Positions 22,189 through 33,623 are shown, counted from the stretch's first letter. The stretch is 64,000 nucleotides of DNA from Adiantum capillus-veneris (GCA_014529385.2 CM043958.1:154882293-154946292); one strand, 5' to 3'. Notes: generated by a model not told the origin, from the sequence alone. Numbers and translations: made by a program.

Positions 22189-23427
22189 TTTCTTGAAATG
22201 TTGGTCTTTTTGTGTAAAGAATGCTTTGTGCTAGTGCCCTAAGCCCTGCTAACTAGTTTTCAACTTAAAAAGTCATCAGTTTAGCTAAAAAGCCCCCTTA
22301 TAGGCATTTCAGTCTCCGAAGTCGTCTATTTGCCTTGGAGTTGAATTTCTTCAACTTTTCTTCTCGAGAGTTGCATTTCCAGCTCATTAGATATGTTGTG
22401 AAGCCACCTATTTGGTTGAACTTGACTTTGGCTCCCCGTTCTCTATCTTTCTCCATTTGGTTGCCCGAAAGCGTCTTTTTCACCATCGGTAAGTGAATCA
22501 GCTTTCTTTTGGGTTTTGCTTGCAAACATAAGTCATCCATGTATATTTGAAGCTGCTTGTGAAGTTTCATGTCATTTGGTCGTCAATTTTAGCCGTTATG
22601 CCAAAATGACGCTTTGTGTGTCCGCAGCCGAATCGGTTGTTCCGACCTACTTTTGGTGATCCAAACCCGGAGATACTCCATGGTTGCATTGACCTCGATG
22701 TTGTTAAGCTTCCTGAGAAGTTTTGTGTCGTTCCGACAACTTTTTTCTGTTTGCCTCTTGCAGGCTCTGTTGACCTAGGGTTTTTCCAGTCGTTCTTTCT
22801 CGAGCTGTGAGTGCTAGAAACTCATCTCCTATACTAGGGTAACCCACCTCTAAGTTCTTGCAAGGTTTGGTTAGGCGGTTGTGCCCCTACCTAGCGTTCC
22901 TCCCCATTCCCCGTCTGCTCTTGTTTCTTGGTTTTGGTGAGTTTTCGCGACAAAAGTTAACGATAAGCATCAAAAGCTTATGGCAACGAGTCTACCTCTC
23001 ATGTCTGGTGTCCTCTGAGCTCTCGTAGCAGTCGTAGAAGGCGGTAGAAGGTCGGATACTCCTGTGTGCTCTTTGCTCTCTCCAAGAAGGTAATAGTGAA
23101 AATGAGCTTGATAGTGAAGTGAAAAATACTTAACTTCGGGCTTCCCGGATCACTTGTTACCAAATTTGACATGTGCTCCTATCTCGTCGTGAAATGCACT
23201 TTAGGATTTGAAATTTCTCAATTTGGACTCCGTTTGACCTGTTTATGAGAAATCTGTCCACTTTGCCAAAATTCTGTCCTGTCGGGCTTTCCGCGACTTT
23301 TTCAGAATTGTACCCAATTTTTATCCTGGGTTGCCCTTGTCATTAGGACCATCACCGTCTATTCTTTTCTTTTTTCCGATCTCATTTCACCTGCTTTTTT
23401 ATTTTTCTTTTATTTTTATTAAGAAAA
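22189..23427 (-). other. spacer between palindrome array and truncated integrase
   Basis: No ORF with recognisable homology. At 22,530-22,562 a short piece encodes QIYMDDLCLQA on the minus strand, matching the RT active-site text of the same element at 25,376-25,400 over ~22 bp; the surroundings do not match. The rest looks like unrelated filler that replaced the integrase C-terminus. Confidence 0.5.
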
Positions 23428-23823
23428 TCATAAAAAATAAAGGAAAATAGCATGTCCGTTTGCTTGTGGATGATACGGGGCTGATTTCCTATGGATTACC
23501 ATGAATTCATCTAGAAGGATCTTTATCACTTCATTTATAAAATGTGTGCCTCGATCACTCACAATTTCTATTGGCAATCCATATCGTACAAAGACGTATT
23601 CATATAGAAATTGTGCCGTGGTCCTGGCATCTGCTTTTTGAGTTGCCTTTGCTTCGATCCACTTTGTTAGATAGTCTGTAGCCACAATGATGTATTGTGC
23701 ATGAGTCTTATATGCAGGAGGTGAAATGGGTCCGACATAATCAATCCCCCATTTTGCAAAAGCTCTTGCCCCCATCATTGGTCTAAGCGGCATATCATCT
23801 CTTTTAAGTGGTACTTTGGTCCG
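23428..23823 (-). pseudogene. integrase core, truncated before the catalytic Glu
   Basis: The first catalytic Asp lies in AKWGIDYVGPISPP and the second in LPIEIVSDRGTHFINEV. The chain ends at SAPYHPQANGHAIFLYFL, exactly where relatives continue QAE with the catalytic Glu. The Glu, the rest of the core and the C-terminal domain are absent. The frame is continuous with the upstream ORF except for a TAG at 23,824-23,826. The element cannot make its own working integrase. Confidence 0.9.
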
Positions 23824-25206
23824 CTAACAGTCATCACACCGTTTAACGTATTCCTCAGCGTCCATATGTAATGTTGGCCACCATATTCCTGCAGCTAAGA
23901 CAAGTTTTGCTGTCTTATCACCTGAGAAATGGCCTCCACCTACTCCTCCATGAGCTTGCTCCAGGATTATCACATACTCAGACTCTGATGCGCAAATCCT
24001 AAGCTGGTTGTCTTTACCTCTCTTATAGAGTTGATCTCCTATTAAAGCGTAATCTCTAGCTTCTGTCTCTACAGATTTCTGACGAGCTTTTGACGTTCCT
24101 TCTGGGAAAGTTCTATTTGTGAGATATTCAACAATATACTGACTCCATTCTGGAGCGATCATTATCTGATATAATGTCGAATACTCGGCTGGCGGTTTTG
24201 ATGAACATACAATACATACAGTGACATATTCATGTACGCTTTCTTTCATTCCTGGCCAATAGACTCCCAATTGTAACAAATTCCTATATGTGTTCCTTCT
24301 TGAACAATGAAATGCACATTCCTGAACATGTGCTTCGCGCAGATATACATTATATTCCTCAGGATTGATGCATAGTCGTAAAACATGATCATTTCCCAAT
24401 TGATACAACCTTCCTGCAACCAATTGAAGATTCTTAGATTGCTGAATAGCAATATGTTTCAGGTTGCATTCTCTTCTATCGAACTCTCCTCCATAGGTTA
24501 ATAGGTTAACGACCTTTTGAGACCACTTAGGTATCATTTCTATGTTGAACAAGTACGCGTCTGGCATGTCGTCATCTACTCCTATAGGGTCTTCTCCATT
24601 CGTCAATCGCGAAAGATGATCAGCTCTAAGATGTGTTTTTCCTTTCTTTACTACTACCGTGAAGTCGAATTCCAGTAAGATAATGAACCATCTCACTATT
24701 CTCCCGGTATTGCATGGTTTATTCACTAGGTAGAGCAGGGCTTGGTGATCCGTAAAAAACACAAACTTGTTGGCTAGAAGATAATGCCGAAATTTCTTCA
24801 CAGCATAGATCATTCCTAATCCTTCTCGCTCTGTTGTGGTGTAATTCTTCTCTGCATGGTTGAGCTGTCGACTGGCGTAACAGATAGGAAAATCCATGTT
24901 TCCTTCTTCTGGCTGAGCCAGAATGCATCCTATTGCATATGCCGAAGCATCTATGTGCACATGGAATATCTTCTCCCAATCTGGTGATTTCAAGACTGGA
25001 GCAGTAATGAGTGCCTCTTTCAATTTCTTGAACGATTCATCACACTCCTCTGTCCATTCAAAGTTCACTATTAGCCTGTAAAGTGGTTGGCCTATTATAG
25101 CGTACATGTAAATGAATCGTCTATAATATCCACAATGTCCCATAAAGCTCTGTACTTGTTTCGCATTGGTTGGTCTAGGCATATCCACTATAACTTTTAT
25201 CTTCTT
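23824..25206 (-). pseudogene. pol: RT connection, RNase H and two integrase zinc modules
   Basis: Same frame as the neighbouring pol segments, bounded by TAA 25,207-25,209 and TAG 23,824-23,826. RT thumb: MDMPRPTNAKQVQSFMGHCG, YYRRFI. RNase H: FHVHIDASAYAIGCILAQ, TTTEREGLGMIYAVKKFRHY, FFTDHQALLYLV and HLRADHLSRL, with all acidic residues kept. Then come two successive HHCC-like modules. The first (about 24,205-24,345) has HVQECAFH and CIVC; the second has HGGVGGGH and CDDC at the stop. Between them runs WSQYIVEYLTNRTFPEG and YALIGDQLYKRG, the usual lead-in to a plant Tat-type integrase. Confidence 0.88.
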
Positions 25207-28200
25207 TTAATCCGTGGATATTCCGTTTTGTGAGACAATATGTCCCAGAATTCTGCCCTGTCGGACCATAAACACACATTTCTCAGGATTGAGACAAATG
25301 CGATATGTCCTACATTTCTCAAATACTTTTCTTAGGTGTTCTAGATGCTCATCTCTCAGTAGAGAATGTACACATAAGTCATCCATGTATATTTCGAGAA
25401 ACAGCCTTAAGTATTCTTTGAAAGCATGCGTCATCAGCCTCTGGAAGGTTGCGGGAGCATTGGTTAGACCAAAAGGCATAACCCAATAAGCATAAATTCC
25501 CCACTCCGTTGCAAAAGCTGTTTTATGTTGATCTTCCAGTGCTATGGCTAGCTGGTTATATCCTGAAAAACCATCAAGAAAGGAGTATGCTGTTTTCCCT
25601 GATACACGCTCTAGAACATGATCAGTTATCGGAAGGGGATAATTGTCCCTGATTGTTGCAGCATTCACTCTCTTTAAGTTGACACACACTCGGAGTTTTC
25701 CGTTCTTCTTAGGTACTACCACAATCGGAGATACCCAATCAGTGTGTTCAATCTCGTATATGAATTCAGCTTCCATTAGCTTATCTATCTCCTCCTTGAT
25801 TCGCTTAGCAAAAGTATCATTATATGTGTATGGTCTCTGTCTGCTAGGCTTTGCGTCTTGTTTCAGTGGGATTGAGTGTTGGCATATCGATGGGTCAACT
25901 CCCTTTAAGTCCTTATAAGACCATGCAAACACATCCCTGTACTCTCTGAGAAGACTCAAAAGTCTCTCTTCCTCGCTTGGAGACAAATCTGTGGCTATGT
26001 ACACCGGTCTAGGCGTCTCACCTAGAGCTGCTAAATCAACTCTTTTTGCATCCTCCGGTCCGTCATAAGATTCGTTCTCCTTCCTCTCTCGAATAGGTGG
26101 AGTTAATATCACCTTCCTATCCTCTATTGTGAATTTCCTATAGTGAGAGGGAACATCCATGTTTTCCTTGATTTTGACGTTTTCGTCCTCTCCACTTTCA
26201 ATTTCTGTCGTCCAAACTTCCTTCAGAGTTTTCTTGAGCTCTCTGTACTTGTTTCTACGTTCTAATTTGGACTCCGTGTATTCTCTGTTGCGCTTGTTCT
26301 TTTCTGATTTTTCTGTTTCAGTTTTCGTTCCATTCTTTTGAACTTGATTTCTTGAGCCTCTTTTGTCTTTTCGTAAGCTCTTTTGATCACTACCTCTCAT
26401 TCTTCCAGAAATCTTATCCTTAACACAATCTTCAGCCTTTACTAGCATTAGGAATTGATTTTTTCCTCTTATTCTAGGCATCGGATTGGTTCTAACCCCT
26501 TTTGTTTTTTTCTTTGCTCTATAGTGTTTCTGGCGTTGTTTAGTTTGGTTCGGAAAATCATAAAATCGGACATCCGTTATAGTTTCTTCGTTTCCGCTTG
26601 AATTGTCCGTTGACTCGTTGTCTGCTTCATTTCCCCACTCTGGATGATTGGGAATGTCGTGAAACACCTCTTCTTCATCTTCTTTTTCCAGTGTATCGTT
26701 CTTTTCAGTTTCTTTTTCGAGTACAGTTCTCAACATGAAATACGGAACCACGTCGTACCCGTCCTTGTCGCAAAATTTCGTTGTGGGACCATCCGGAATT
26801 GCACAAAAATCTAGGGTTGCTAGAATGTGTGTCCATTCTAATGGTTCAAACGTGTCCTCTGGAAAGGGTTCTCTTACATAAGTTTCGTCTTCGATAGCCC
26901 TTTCTAAAACACATTCTTCTCGTTTCAGACTTCCACATTTCGAAGCTCCACACATCCATAACTCCTTGGGTTTACCTAACCAAGCTGGAAATTCGGATCC
27001 CGCCAAAGTAGCTGAATCAAACTCCTCTACCGGTGTTCGGTTCACATCTTTGTAGCTATGGTCTTTCAGGTTCACACGTGTAGTGGTTTCCATATTTCTC
27101 AAGTATATGTGATCGTAGCCCCAATCTTGGATCATTTTCAACTGTCTCATGAATGGTCTTCCCAATATGATATCATAGTTATTCTCCTTGGCAAAATCGA
27201 CAATAGCAAAAGTATGTTCGTATTCAATGCCGCAAGAAGTCACTACAACTTTCTCTAATACCCCCATAGGTTTCTCCATGTGTCCATCTGCTAATTGGAG
27301 TTTCAACCTAGTCTTCCTTATTGCTGGTTTCCCCCATTTTTTCCAGATTTCTTTTGTAGCAATGGCTACCCCTGCTCCGCTGTCTAGTATTGCCATCGTC
27401 TTCACTCCTTGGAATTCAACTGGTAAGGTTGTATTCCCCTCTTCACCTTCGCAATACTCTCCGACCTTGTTTAAGGGTAAAGGCTTAGCGTTCTTTTGTG
27501 GTTTGCTCAGCTCCTCTATGCTCTCTTGCAATCTCGATGTTGGATCTTTTATCCCGAATTTCTCCAAGCATTTTCCTACAGTGGTCCACATATGTGGTCT
27601 TAGCCTCAAAAGCTCAGCTAGAGTGATAGTGCATGTCACTGGTGTTGACAAAATCTCTATCAATCCTTGCGAGTCCATGACTTTTTCTGATGAGATTTTT
27701 CGTGAGGGAAGTGCTCTAATCTCGGATTTTGCTTCATACTCTCCTAAGTATGAAGGTAAGGTTTTCAGTGAATGAAGTTTGCTCTCCATTGTTCTAACAA
27801 AGCCCCCATCTCCCCAGTAAGATTGCAGATCCAAGTCCACTTGAGATCCTGCCTCAAATTCCACTATGGGAGGATTCCTGATGTCCTTTTCCCAATTTGT
27901 CTGATTAGCTTGGCAACTTAGCTCGTTTGCAAAGTTTGCCTCTCTCACTTGTTTCCAAAATTCATTGTAATCCTCATCTTTTCCGTAAATCCTCTGTATG
28001 ATTGGATGAAAACTCTCTATCTCCTGATCGGTTGTGTTCAATACTATGCGGTCATCCTTTTGTGTATTTTCAGGCTTTTGTGCACTGGGAGTCTTTTCAG
28101 CTACCCGTGAAACGATAGTCTCTTGCTGAATTGGGTTTTCCTTCCCACAATTCATTGTTTCTTTTGGTGGTTCTAATAAGGCTTGTGCAGTCTCGATCAT

Positions 28201-29127
28201 TCTCTGGCACATTTCAAGTCTCTGCTTTTCCAATTCCGCGTTTGGGTATGTCATCCACCTCTGTTCTTGTGTTTGGTTGTTCTTTAACCTAGCTTCGTAA
28301 GCTCTCATCAGTGCGTCCAATGGTTCGTGTACTTTGTCGACTAGCACTGATCCCCCTGAGCTTAAGCTCGTTGTTTCTTTGATACTCTTTTGTTTCATTC
28401 TTTCCGGGCTCATCTCTCGTTTCCCGTTTTGACTCTCAAGTTTTTCTAATCTAGCTTTAGTTTGCTTTAGCTCCTCAGCTAGAATAGCGTCTTCACGTTC
28501 TTTTCTCAACTTCATGCGTGCTTTTCTAGCTTTCCATGTGTTTTTCTGACTCCGCGGTCCTTGACTAACCACTTCAGTCGCTAACTTTCCATTCTCAGGT
28601 TCTCTAGTGGTTTTCTTAGCTTGAGCTCTAGTAACAACTTGCGTTGGTATCAGAGTTTCATTTTCAGACCCACTGCTGGTAGGAATAGTTTCTAGCATAT
28701 TCAATGTCGTCTTTTGCACTTTGTTTGGATTCTTTGAACAATCCTCAATGAAGTGAGTAACCCCACACTCAGTGCAATAAGAGTTTATTCTAATGATTTC
28801 CGTATGTGGGCAAACATTCATCAGATGGTCACCTCCACACTTGTAACAGGGTCCTAGTGCTGGTCTTGGTCCCATTTGATTCGTCCTTTGTGGATAGGAT
28901 GGTCTTTGTCCTGTTAACCCTCCATGAGCTATGAACATCAATGTTCTTGCGTCCAAATTGTATCTCTCTTCATCAGAAGCACTTGTAACTGTTGGTGTTC
29001 CAACATTCCCCATCATGCCCCATGGTTCTGGTTGTTTTGGTTCTTCTGGTGGGTAATACACTGTCGGAGACATGTGTGCACCCGATTCTTCGTAATAGGC
29101 TTGAACAGGCACTAAGGCTTGTTCTTC
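25207..29127 (-). pseudogene. gag nucleocapsid - protease - reverse transcriptase (long open segment)
   Basis: About 1,300 codons without a stop. Order: two zinc knuckles near residues 92-131 (CYKCGGDHLMNVC and CTECGVTHFIEDC, both CX2CX3HX4C); a Lys/Glu-rich linker; protease with MAILDSGAGVAIATKEIW and YDIILGRPFMRQ; a ~300-residue charged linker; RT with TDWVSPIVVVPKKNGKLRV, AYSFLDGFSGYNQLAIAL, VMPFGLTNAPATFQRLM and the intact active site EIYMDDLCVHS. It is bounded by TAG 29,128-29,130 and TAA 25,207-25,209, but the same frame runs on at both sides. Protease and RT look functional at the motif level. Confidence 0.93.
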
Positions 29128-29703
29128 CTAATTCTCTAAGGTTGGTGCATATCTAATGCCCACTGGTCTTGCTCCTGGTAAAGGTGGTTGTTGTCCCAAT
29201 ACCGGTTGCGGTCTTTCTATCCCCATAGGTCCTGGTACATTTCCCGTTGGGTATCGAGGTACTGGATGTATCTGAGGTGGTGCTCACTGAGCAAGAGGTG
29301 CATACTGGCGCTCCCTTACGTACCCTTTGTTGTAATAGCACTCCTCTGTTGGATGATTTGTCCATTTTTGTTCAATAGCACACCACTTCAGTGGTTTTGG
29401 CAATGGTTTTTGGTATGGTGCCATCCTTTTTAGAGCATCTTCTATCATTTGCTCTACATTTGGCATGGTTGTTGTTTGAACATTCTTTTTAGTGGTAGTC
29501 TCGCTCGCTACGGAGGAGGATCTACTGGATGCAAAATCTGTATCCGCTGACACCTCTCCATAAACCGTACAGTTATCCACTAAGTACAATGCCTCTCTCG
29601 TTACTTGTTCGAAACTTGTACAAGCTTTCAAGTGCAAGTCCTTCTTGAGAGTGTCGTTCCTCAGTCCCTCAATAAAGAGAACAGATAGTTTGTCATCTTG
29701 TGG
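29128..29703 (-). pseudogene. gag C-terminal, proline-rich part with stops
   Basis: Continues the gag frame after the TGA at 29,704-29,706 (PQDDKLSVLFIEGLRNDTL, KACTSFEQVTREALYLVDN). It then runs through a Ser/Thr- and Pro-rich stretch ending in RYPTGNVPGPMG and RPQPVLGQQPPLPGARP. A TGA (29,284-29,286) and a TAG (29,128-29,130) interrupt it. The sister gag at 59,199-59,998 has the same arrangement, including RPQPVLGQQPPYLG. Confidence 0.85.
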
Positions 29704-31227
29704 TCATTCACGTACTGGACATCTCTCAATGTATTGTTTGAAGCGAAGTGAAGCTTCCTTCACCTTTTCGTGTTCTCTCTGTTTAAAAGCATATATTTGT
29801 GAGACCGTATTGTGCTTAATCCCTCGTTTTGAGAATTCCTCAACAAACTCTCTTAGCAAATGGTCAATGTCATGGAATCCCCCTATGTTCATTGGTTGAA
29901 ACCATGTCAATGCAGTACCTTCTAGAGTAAGATCAAATCCCTCGTATTGTGTATGGAAATCTGTTATCTGCTCAGCTCTTAAGACTTGCTTAAAGAGTGA
30001 CACATGTGCATACGGATCTCCTGAACCACCATACCTCTTTGGCATACACTTGGCTACTTGAGATGGTCTCATACGTCTATGATCTGCTACCAATCTCATT
30101 GCTCCTGTGTCTCGGCTAAAGCTTTCTCTAGCATCATGGACTTCATGGGTTACCCTTGTCGGTTCCTCTGCCCTGAATCTACTACTGGGAGGTAAATGTG
30201 ATGGTTCCGCTTCAAACCTTGGACCTGGAGTGGTATAGGTGGGGATTGGAACTGCACTACCTCGATTCGTCTCCATTGACTCTCTGGAATGTAATGATCC
30301 CATTGGTCCGAGCTTCGAGTTCCAAGGTTGGCTGAAAGAGTCAGCAACCTGAGTTCTTTGTCCTCCTGTTGTCATTGAGTTTTGCACTCCAGTTGTTGGT
30401 GCTGGTCTATGTGAGCTAGAAGTAACATAATATTGATGTAGTGGTCCCCCAAAGTATGTATATCCTTCTAATTCTTTCTTGCCCATTGTTGAGTAGTGCC
30501 TTCCATACTTATCGTAAGCGGCAATTTTCATTTCCGATCCCTCTGTGTAGGTAAAGACATAGAGTCTTTTTTTGTCTGTCAACTCTCTGGTGTAGGGTTC
30601 TTCACATCTATAATAGAGATCTTGCTCCCCATTATTATATTTGTATAGCCCCACATAGATGTTATCAGTGTTGATCCTTGTAGTTTCATTCTCTCTTCTT
30701 AACCTCGCATTAGGGAAGTTCATTATTGGTTCTTTCTCCTCGAGTTCTTCATCTATTTTGGCTTTGGTGCCCATCAATCCCCACTTGTCCACAATGTTAG
30801 GGTTTAGGACTACCAAGTACATGGTACCCTCGTCATCTAGATATCTATCTCCGCTATAGCTCACATGCACTAAGTCCTTGAACTCACTAGGTCTATCTTC
30901 TATCTTTACACAATAGCGGTCCATTCCATCTTTGTAGATCTTGGCACCTTGCTCATTGTCGTACTGGTATTTTATGAACAATAGCTTCATGGTGGCGGAA
31001 GGGTTTGATGATCCTGCTGCCATATTTTCTCTGTTGTTCCTGTTCGAGTGTTCGGTGAAAATCTCGTAAGACCTCTCCGAAGAAGTATCAGAAACACTTC
31101 CTTCAAAGATCGGCTCTAATGGTTGCACTCAACTTTGGTTTACACTTCCCTCGGTTGATATGACACTTGCTGGTTCCCCTTGTTTTGGTTGATTATTCCG
31201 GAGATTCCTGCCCGATCTCAAATTCAT
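29704..31227 (-). pseudogene. gag N-terminal domain and retrotransposon capsid domain
   Basis: The ATG at 31,225-31,227 (MNLRSGRNLRNNQPKQ) is preferred because the related gag at 61,123-61,446 also has a NLRSGR start. A TGA lies at 31,129-31,131. The N-terminal third has repeated Tyr/Asp/Gly units (DRYLDDEGTMYLVVLNPNIV, IAAYDKYGRHYSTM). The capsid (Retrotrans_gag type) follows: GGSGDPYAHVSLFKQVLRAE, DFHTQYEGFDLTLEGTALTW, FQPM, and YIERCPVRE at the TGA 29,704-29,706. It forms the virus-like particle. Apart from the stops the frame is intact. Confidence 0.9.
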
Positions 31228-31395
31228 CAATTCCCCTAAAGGACTTTAACTTTTCCGTCTCGGCAATTTGTTTTCCTCAAGTTTTTGTGGTCAGAATTGA
31301 TCCAAACTGATTGATACTTGGTCAATTGTTTAATCTTGTCAGTTGGACAACTTCTGTTTCATCAAGTGAGAATTTTATTGCAGTTATGCTGAAAA

Positions 31396-32117
31396 AGACA
31401 TTATACGCGTATGATGTCTTTTTTTCACAGATTTTGACTATTTTGGTTATGCTCACTCTCAGTGGCCCCTTTGTGCTCTGTTCACTCACAAAATTCAGTT
31501 TGAACTCTGTTTGAGCAAGTTATGGCTAATTTAGGCTTTTCTTGGCAATTTTCCGCTTTTGACTTGTTTTTTGGGTCAATTGTGATCCAAATGGGATGAA
31601 ACTTGAAATATAACCTCTAGACAGCTATTACAATGGATCTGTGTTAGCAAAGTATCAAAATATGTCCAAAATTAGGTCAAAGACATCATACGCGTATGAT
31701 GTCTTTTTCATCAATTTGGGTCCAAACTTGATATTTATGCTTCTTACAGTGCCTGTAACAATCTTGTCAGGTCAGATATCAAAAATAAGCAGTGGATGTG
31801 CCAAAAGACATTATACGCGTATGATGTCTTTTGTCCCAGATTTTGACTATTTTTGGTTTTAAGCCTTCTCCAATGTTTATAATTGAGTTTCAAGTGTTTT
31901 TGTCAGGTTTGAATGTAAAAACAAGATCTGAATCCAAAATTTTCTATTCTTTGCGTTTCTTGGACTCCGACTTGTCTTTTTGGGTTTCTTTGAGTGTTAA
32001 TGCTCTTGTTTTAAGTTGATCTTAAGGTAAAACCCCCCTTCTAAACACTCTGGCCATGTCAAATTTTCAATTTTAGTCTCTGTTTAGGTCCTGAGACATC
32101 ATACGCGTATGATGTCT
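31396..32117. repeat. leader array of four 24-bp palindromes
   Basis: Same palindrome as at 21,188-22,188: 31,396 (C-to-T variant), 31,681, 31,806 (variant) and 32,094. Spacings 285, 125 and 288 bp, closely paralleling the 285/135 pattern of the downstream array. The array lies between PBS and gag start, in the untranslated leader of the genomic RNA. Confidence 0.97.
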
Positions 32118-32639
32118 AAAGTTGCAGATTTCCAGTTTTTCAGCACAGAACTCTTCCAATAGCTCTTTTAAGTGCTCAGCAACAATCAGTTACACAGAAA
32201 ATTTTTCTGAACTTTGTTTATTGCATATTTCACTACCAAAGCGACTTTTTCAGTGATCTAACATGCAATCAAACACATCAAGCAAATAGAACACCAATTG
32301 ATAGCTCTAGATCAGGATCAAATCAGGCCCTTCCTAAGCTACTTCTAATCATAAAATGGATTTTTTTTGCAATTGAAAATATAAAGAGATTTACTACCAC
32401 ACACGGAGTAGCAAATGCTTTTTATGTCAACAACCACTTAAACACCATCAAAAACAATCTAATCTAAACTAAACTAAAAATACTGTCAACACGGAAGACC
32501 CAGGAATACCCCACTTCCTAGTATCTCTCGAGACCTTCGGAGTCCACCACTCCTAGATCTTTTCTAACTAAAGTATACAAAGTAGTTTATACGACTCACC
32601 TCGTAGGATTAGTCTAAGGTCACCTACTTAGGGCTCTCG
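32118..32639 (-). other. leader of the 16.8-kb element, no gene
   Basis: AT-rich sequence between the PBS and the first palindrome, stop-rich in all frames. Confidence 0.6.
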
Positions 32640-32658
32640 TCCCCGGCAGCGGCGCCAA
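32640..32658 (-). other. primer-binding site of the 16.8-kb element
   Basis: Sense TTGGCGCCGCTGCCGGGGA, two bases inside the 5' LTR. It resembles the tRNA-Asp-type PBS described for Athila-like plant elements (TGGCGCCGTTGCCGGGGA). The tRNA identity is from memory and should be checked. Confidence 0.85.
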
Positions 32659-32659
32659 A

Positions 32660-33588
32660 TGTTAAGGCGGTTACGCCGCTAGCGAAAGCTAAATAGCGAG
32701 AACTCAACCAACAACAGAATTTGTCAGACGAGGACGGAGCTTGACCCGCAGGCGCATGGAAACAACTAGGTGGGTGTCAAATCACCTACTTGACCTTCTA
32801 ATGACAATCACTACTAAGGAAATCAAATCTAAGTTCTAAAACACGCAAGTGACTGAAATCCGTACTACGAACGAATGCTATACGAAACAGGATCTAGAAT
32901 CATTGAATCGATCTCAAACTCAAGGGGAAGTCTAGACACTAGGTAAGAACAACACCCTAAAGACTTGAACTACAAAATCAACCTATAACCACTCCGTGCG
33001 GCAAACGCGTATGAAGACAGGCCGAAAAATACAGGTGACCGAAACTTGACCCCGATGGTACTAATGTATAGCTCTACTCGTTGTGGTTCTATAGATATGC
33101 TGCACGCTCTATTCCGACACACGAGTTGGAAGAAAACTCACACCGAAGCTCGTAGGAACTTACCACACATAGAAGCCGATAGCGCGCACTCTTGGTATCT
33201 GTGCGTAGCTCTCACCGTTGCTAACACAATGGTGGTGTCGCTTCTCCAATGGCGGCTCCGTAGCCCGCGTAGCAAGAAGATAAGACTCTCTCTCTCTCTC
33301 AGACAGAGTCACGGCGCTCAAAAACTCACTTTGATTAATAATTGAATCTCCCTTAGGTTACAAAACTTTGGCTTATATACCTCAGCCTTGGAGGTGAGAA
33401 CATCTCTAATTATTTACATCAACAGGTGAAATTACTTCGGGATTACAAGCTGGAAACTCAATTGAGTCCCGTTACTTAATGAATGGCTCAAATCAAAATT
33501 AATGTCGGAAAGACATTTATTACAATCAATGGTTACAAAATGATGGGTGTGAGCAAAAATGCGGGTGTGATCCTCTGCTGGCTCAACA
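32660..33588 (-). repeat. 5' LTR of the 16.8-kb element
   Basis: 929 bp, ~98-99% identical to 16,762-17,694. Differences are mostly single transitions plus a 4-bp (CT)n length change near 33,285-33,300. Confidence 0.95.
33367..33391 (-). promoter_or_regulatory. LTR core promoter (TATA type)
   Basis: Sense CCAAGGCTGAGGTATATAAG followed by CCAAA. The same layout recurs at 17,473-17,497, 4103-4127 and 63,928-63,951, in otherwise diverged LTRs. Confidence 0.65.
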
Positions 33589-33623
33589 TTCTCTTTCTCA
33601 CTTTTCCCCTTCTCTTTCACGAT

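Larger units (their letters stand above)
16762..33588 (-). mobile_element. complete 16.8-kb Ty3/gypsy LTR retrotransposon with extra 3' genes
   Basis: LTRs of 933 and 929 bp bound the element and differ at about a dozen sites (~98-99% identical). The perfect 5-bp target duplication TTCTC lies at 16,757-16,761 and 33,589-33,593. PBS is at 32,640-32,658 and PPT at 17,695-17,706, so transcription runs on the minus strand. Order from the 5' LTR: leader with palindromes, gag, protease, RT, RNase H, truncated integrase, spacer with palindromes, two extra ORFs, PPT, LTR. The RT/RNase H/integrase wording is of the plant Tat/Athila type, which also carry extra ORFs; exact lineage needs a tree. It probably moved recently with proteins supplied in trans. 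Confidence 0.95.

Noticed and set aside
27188-27775. 195-codon plus-strand ORF
   Set aside because: It is the antisense shadow of the conserved protease region on the minus strand.
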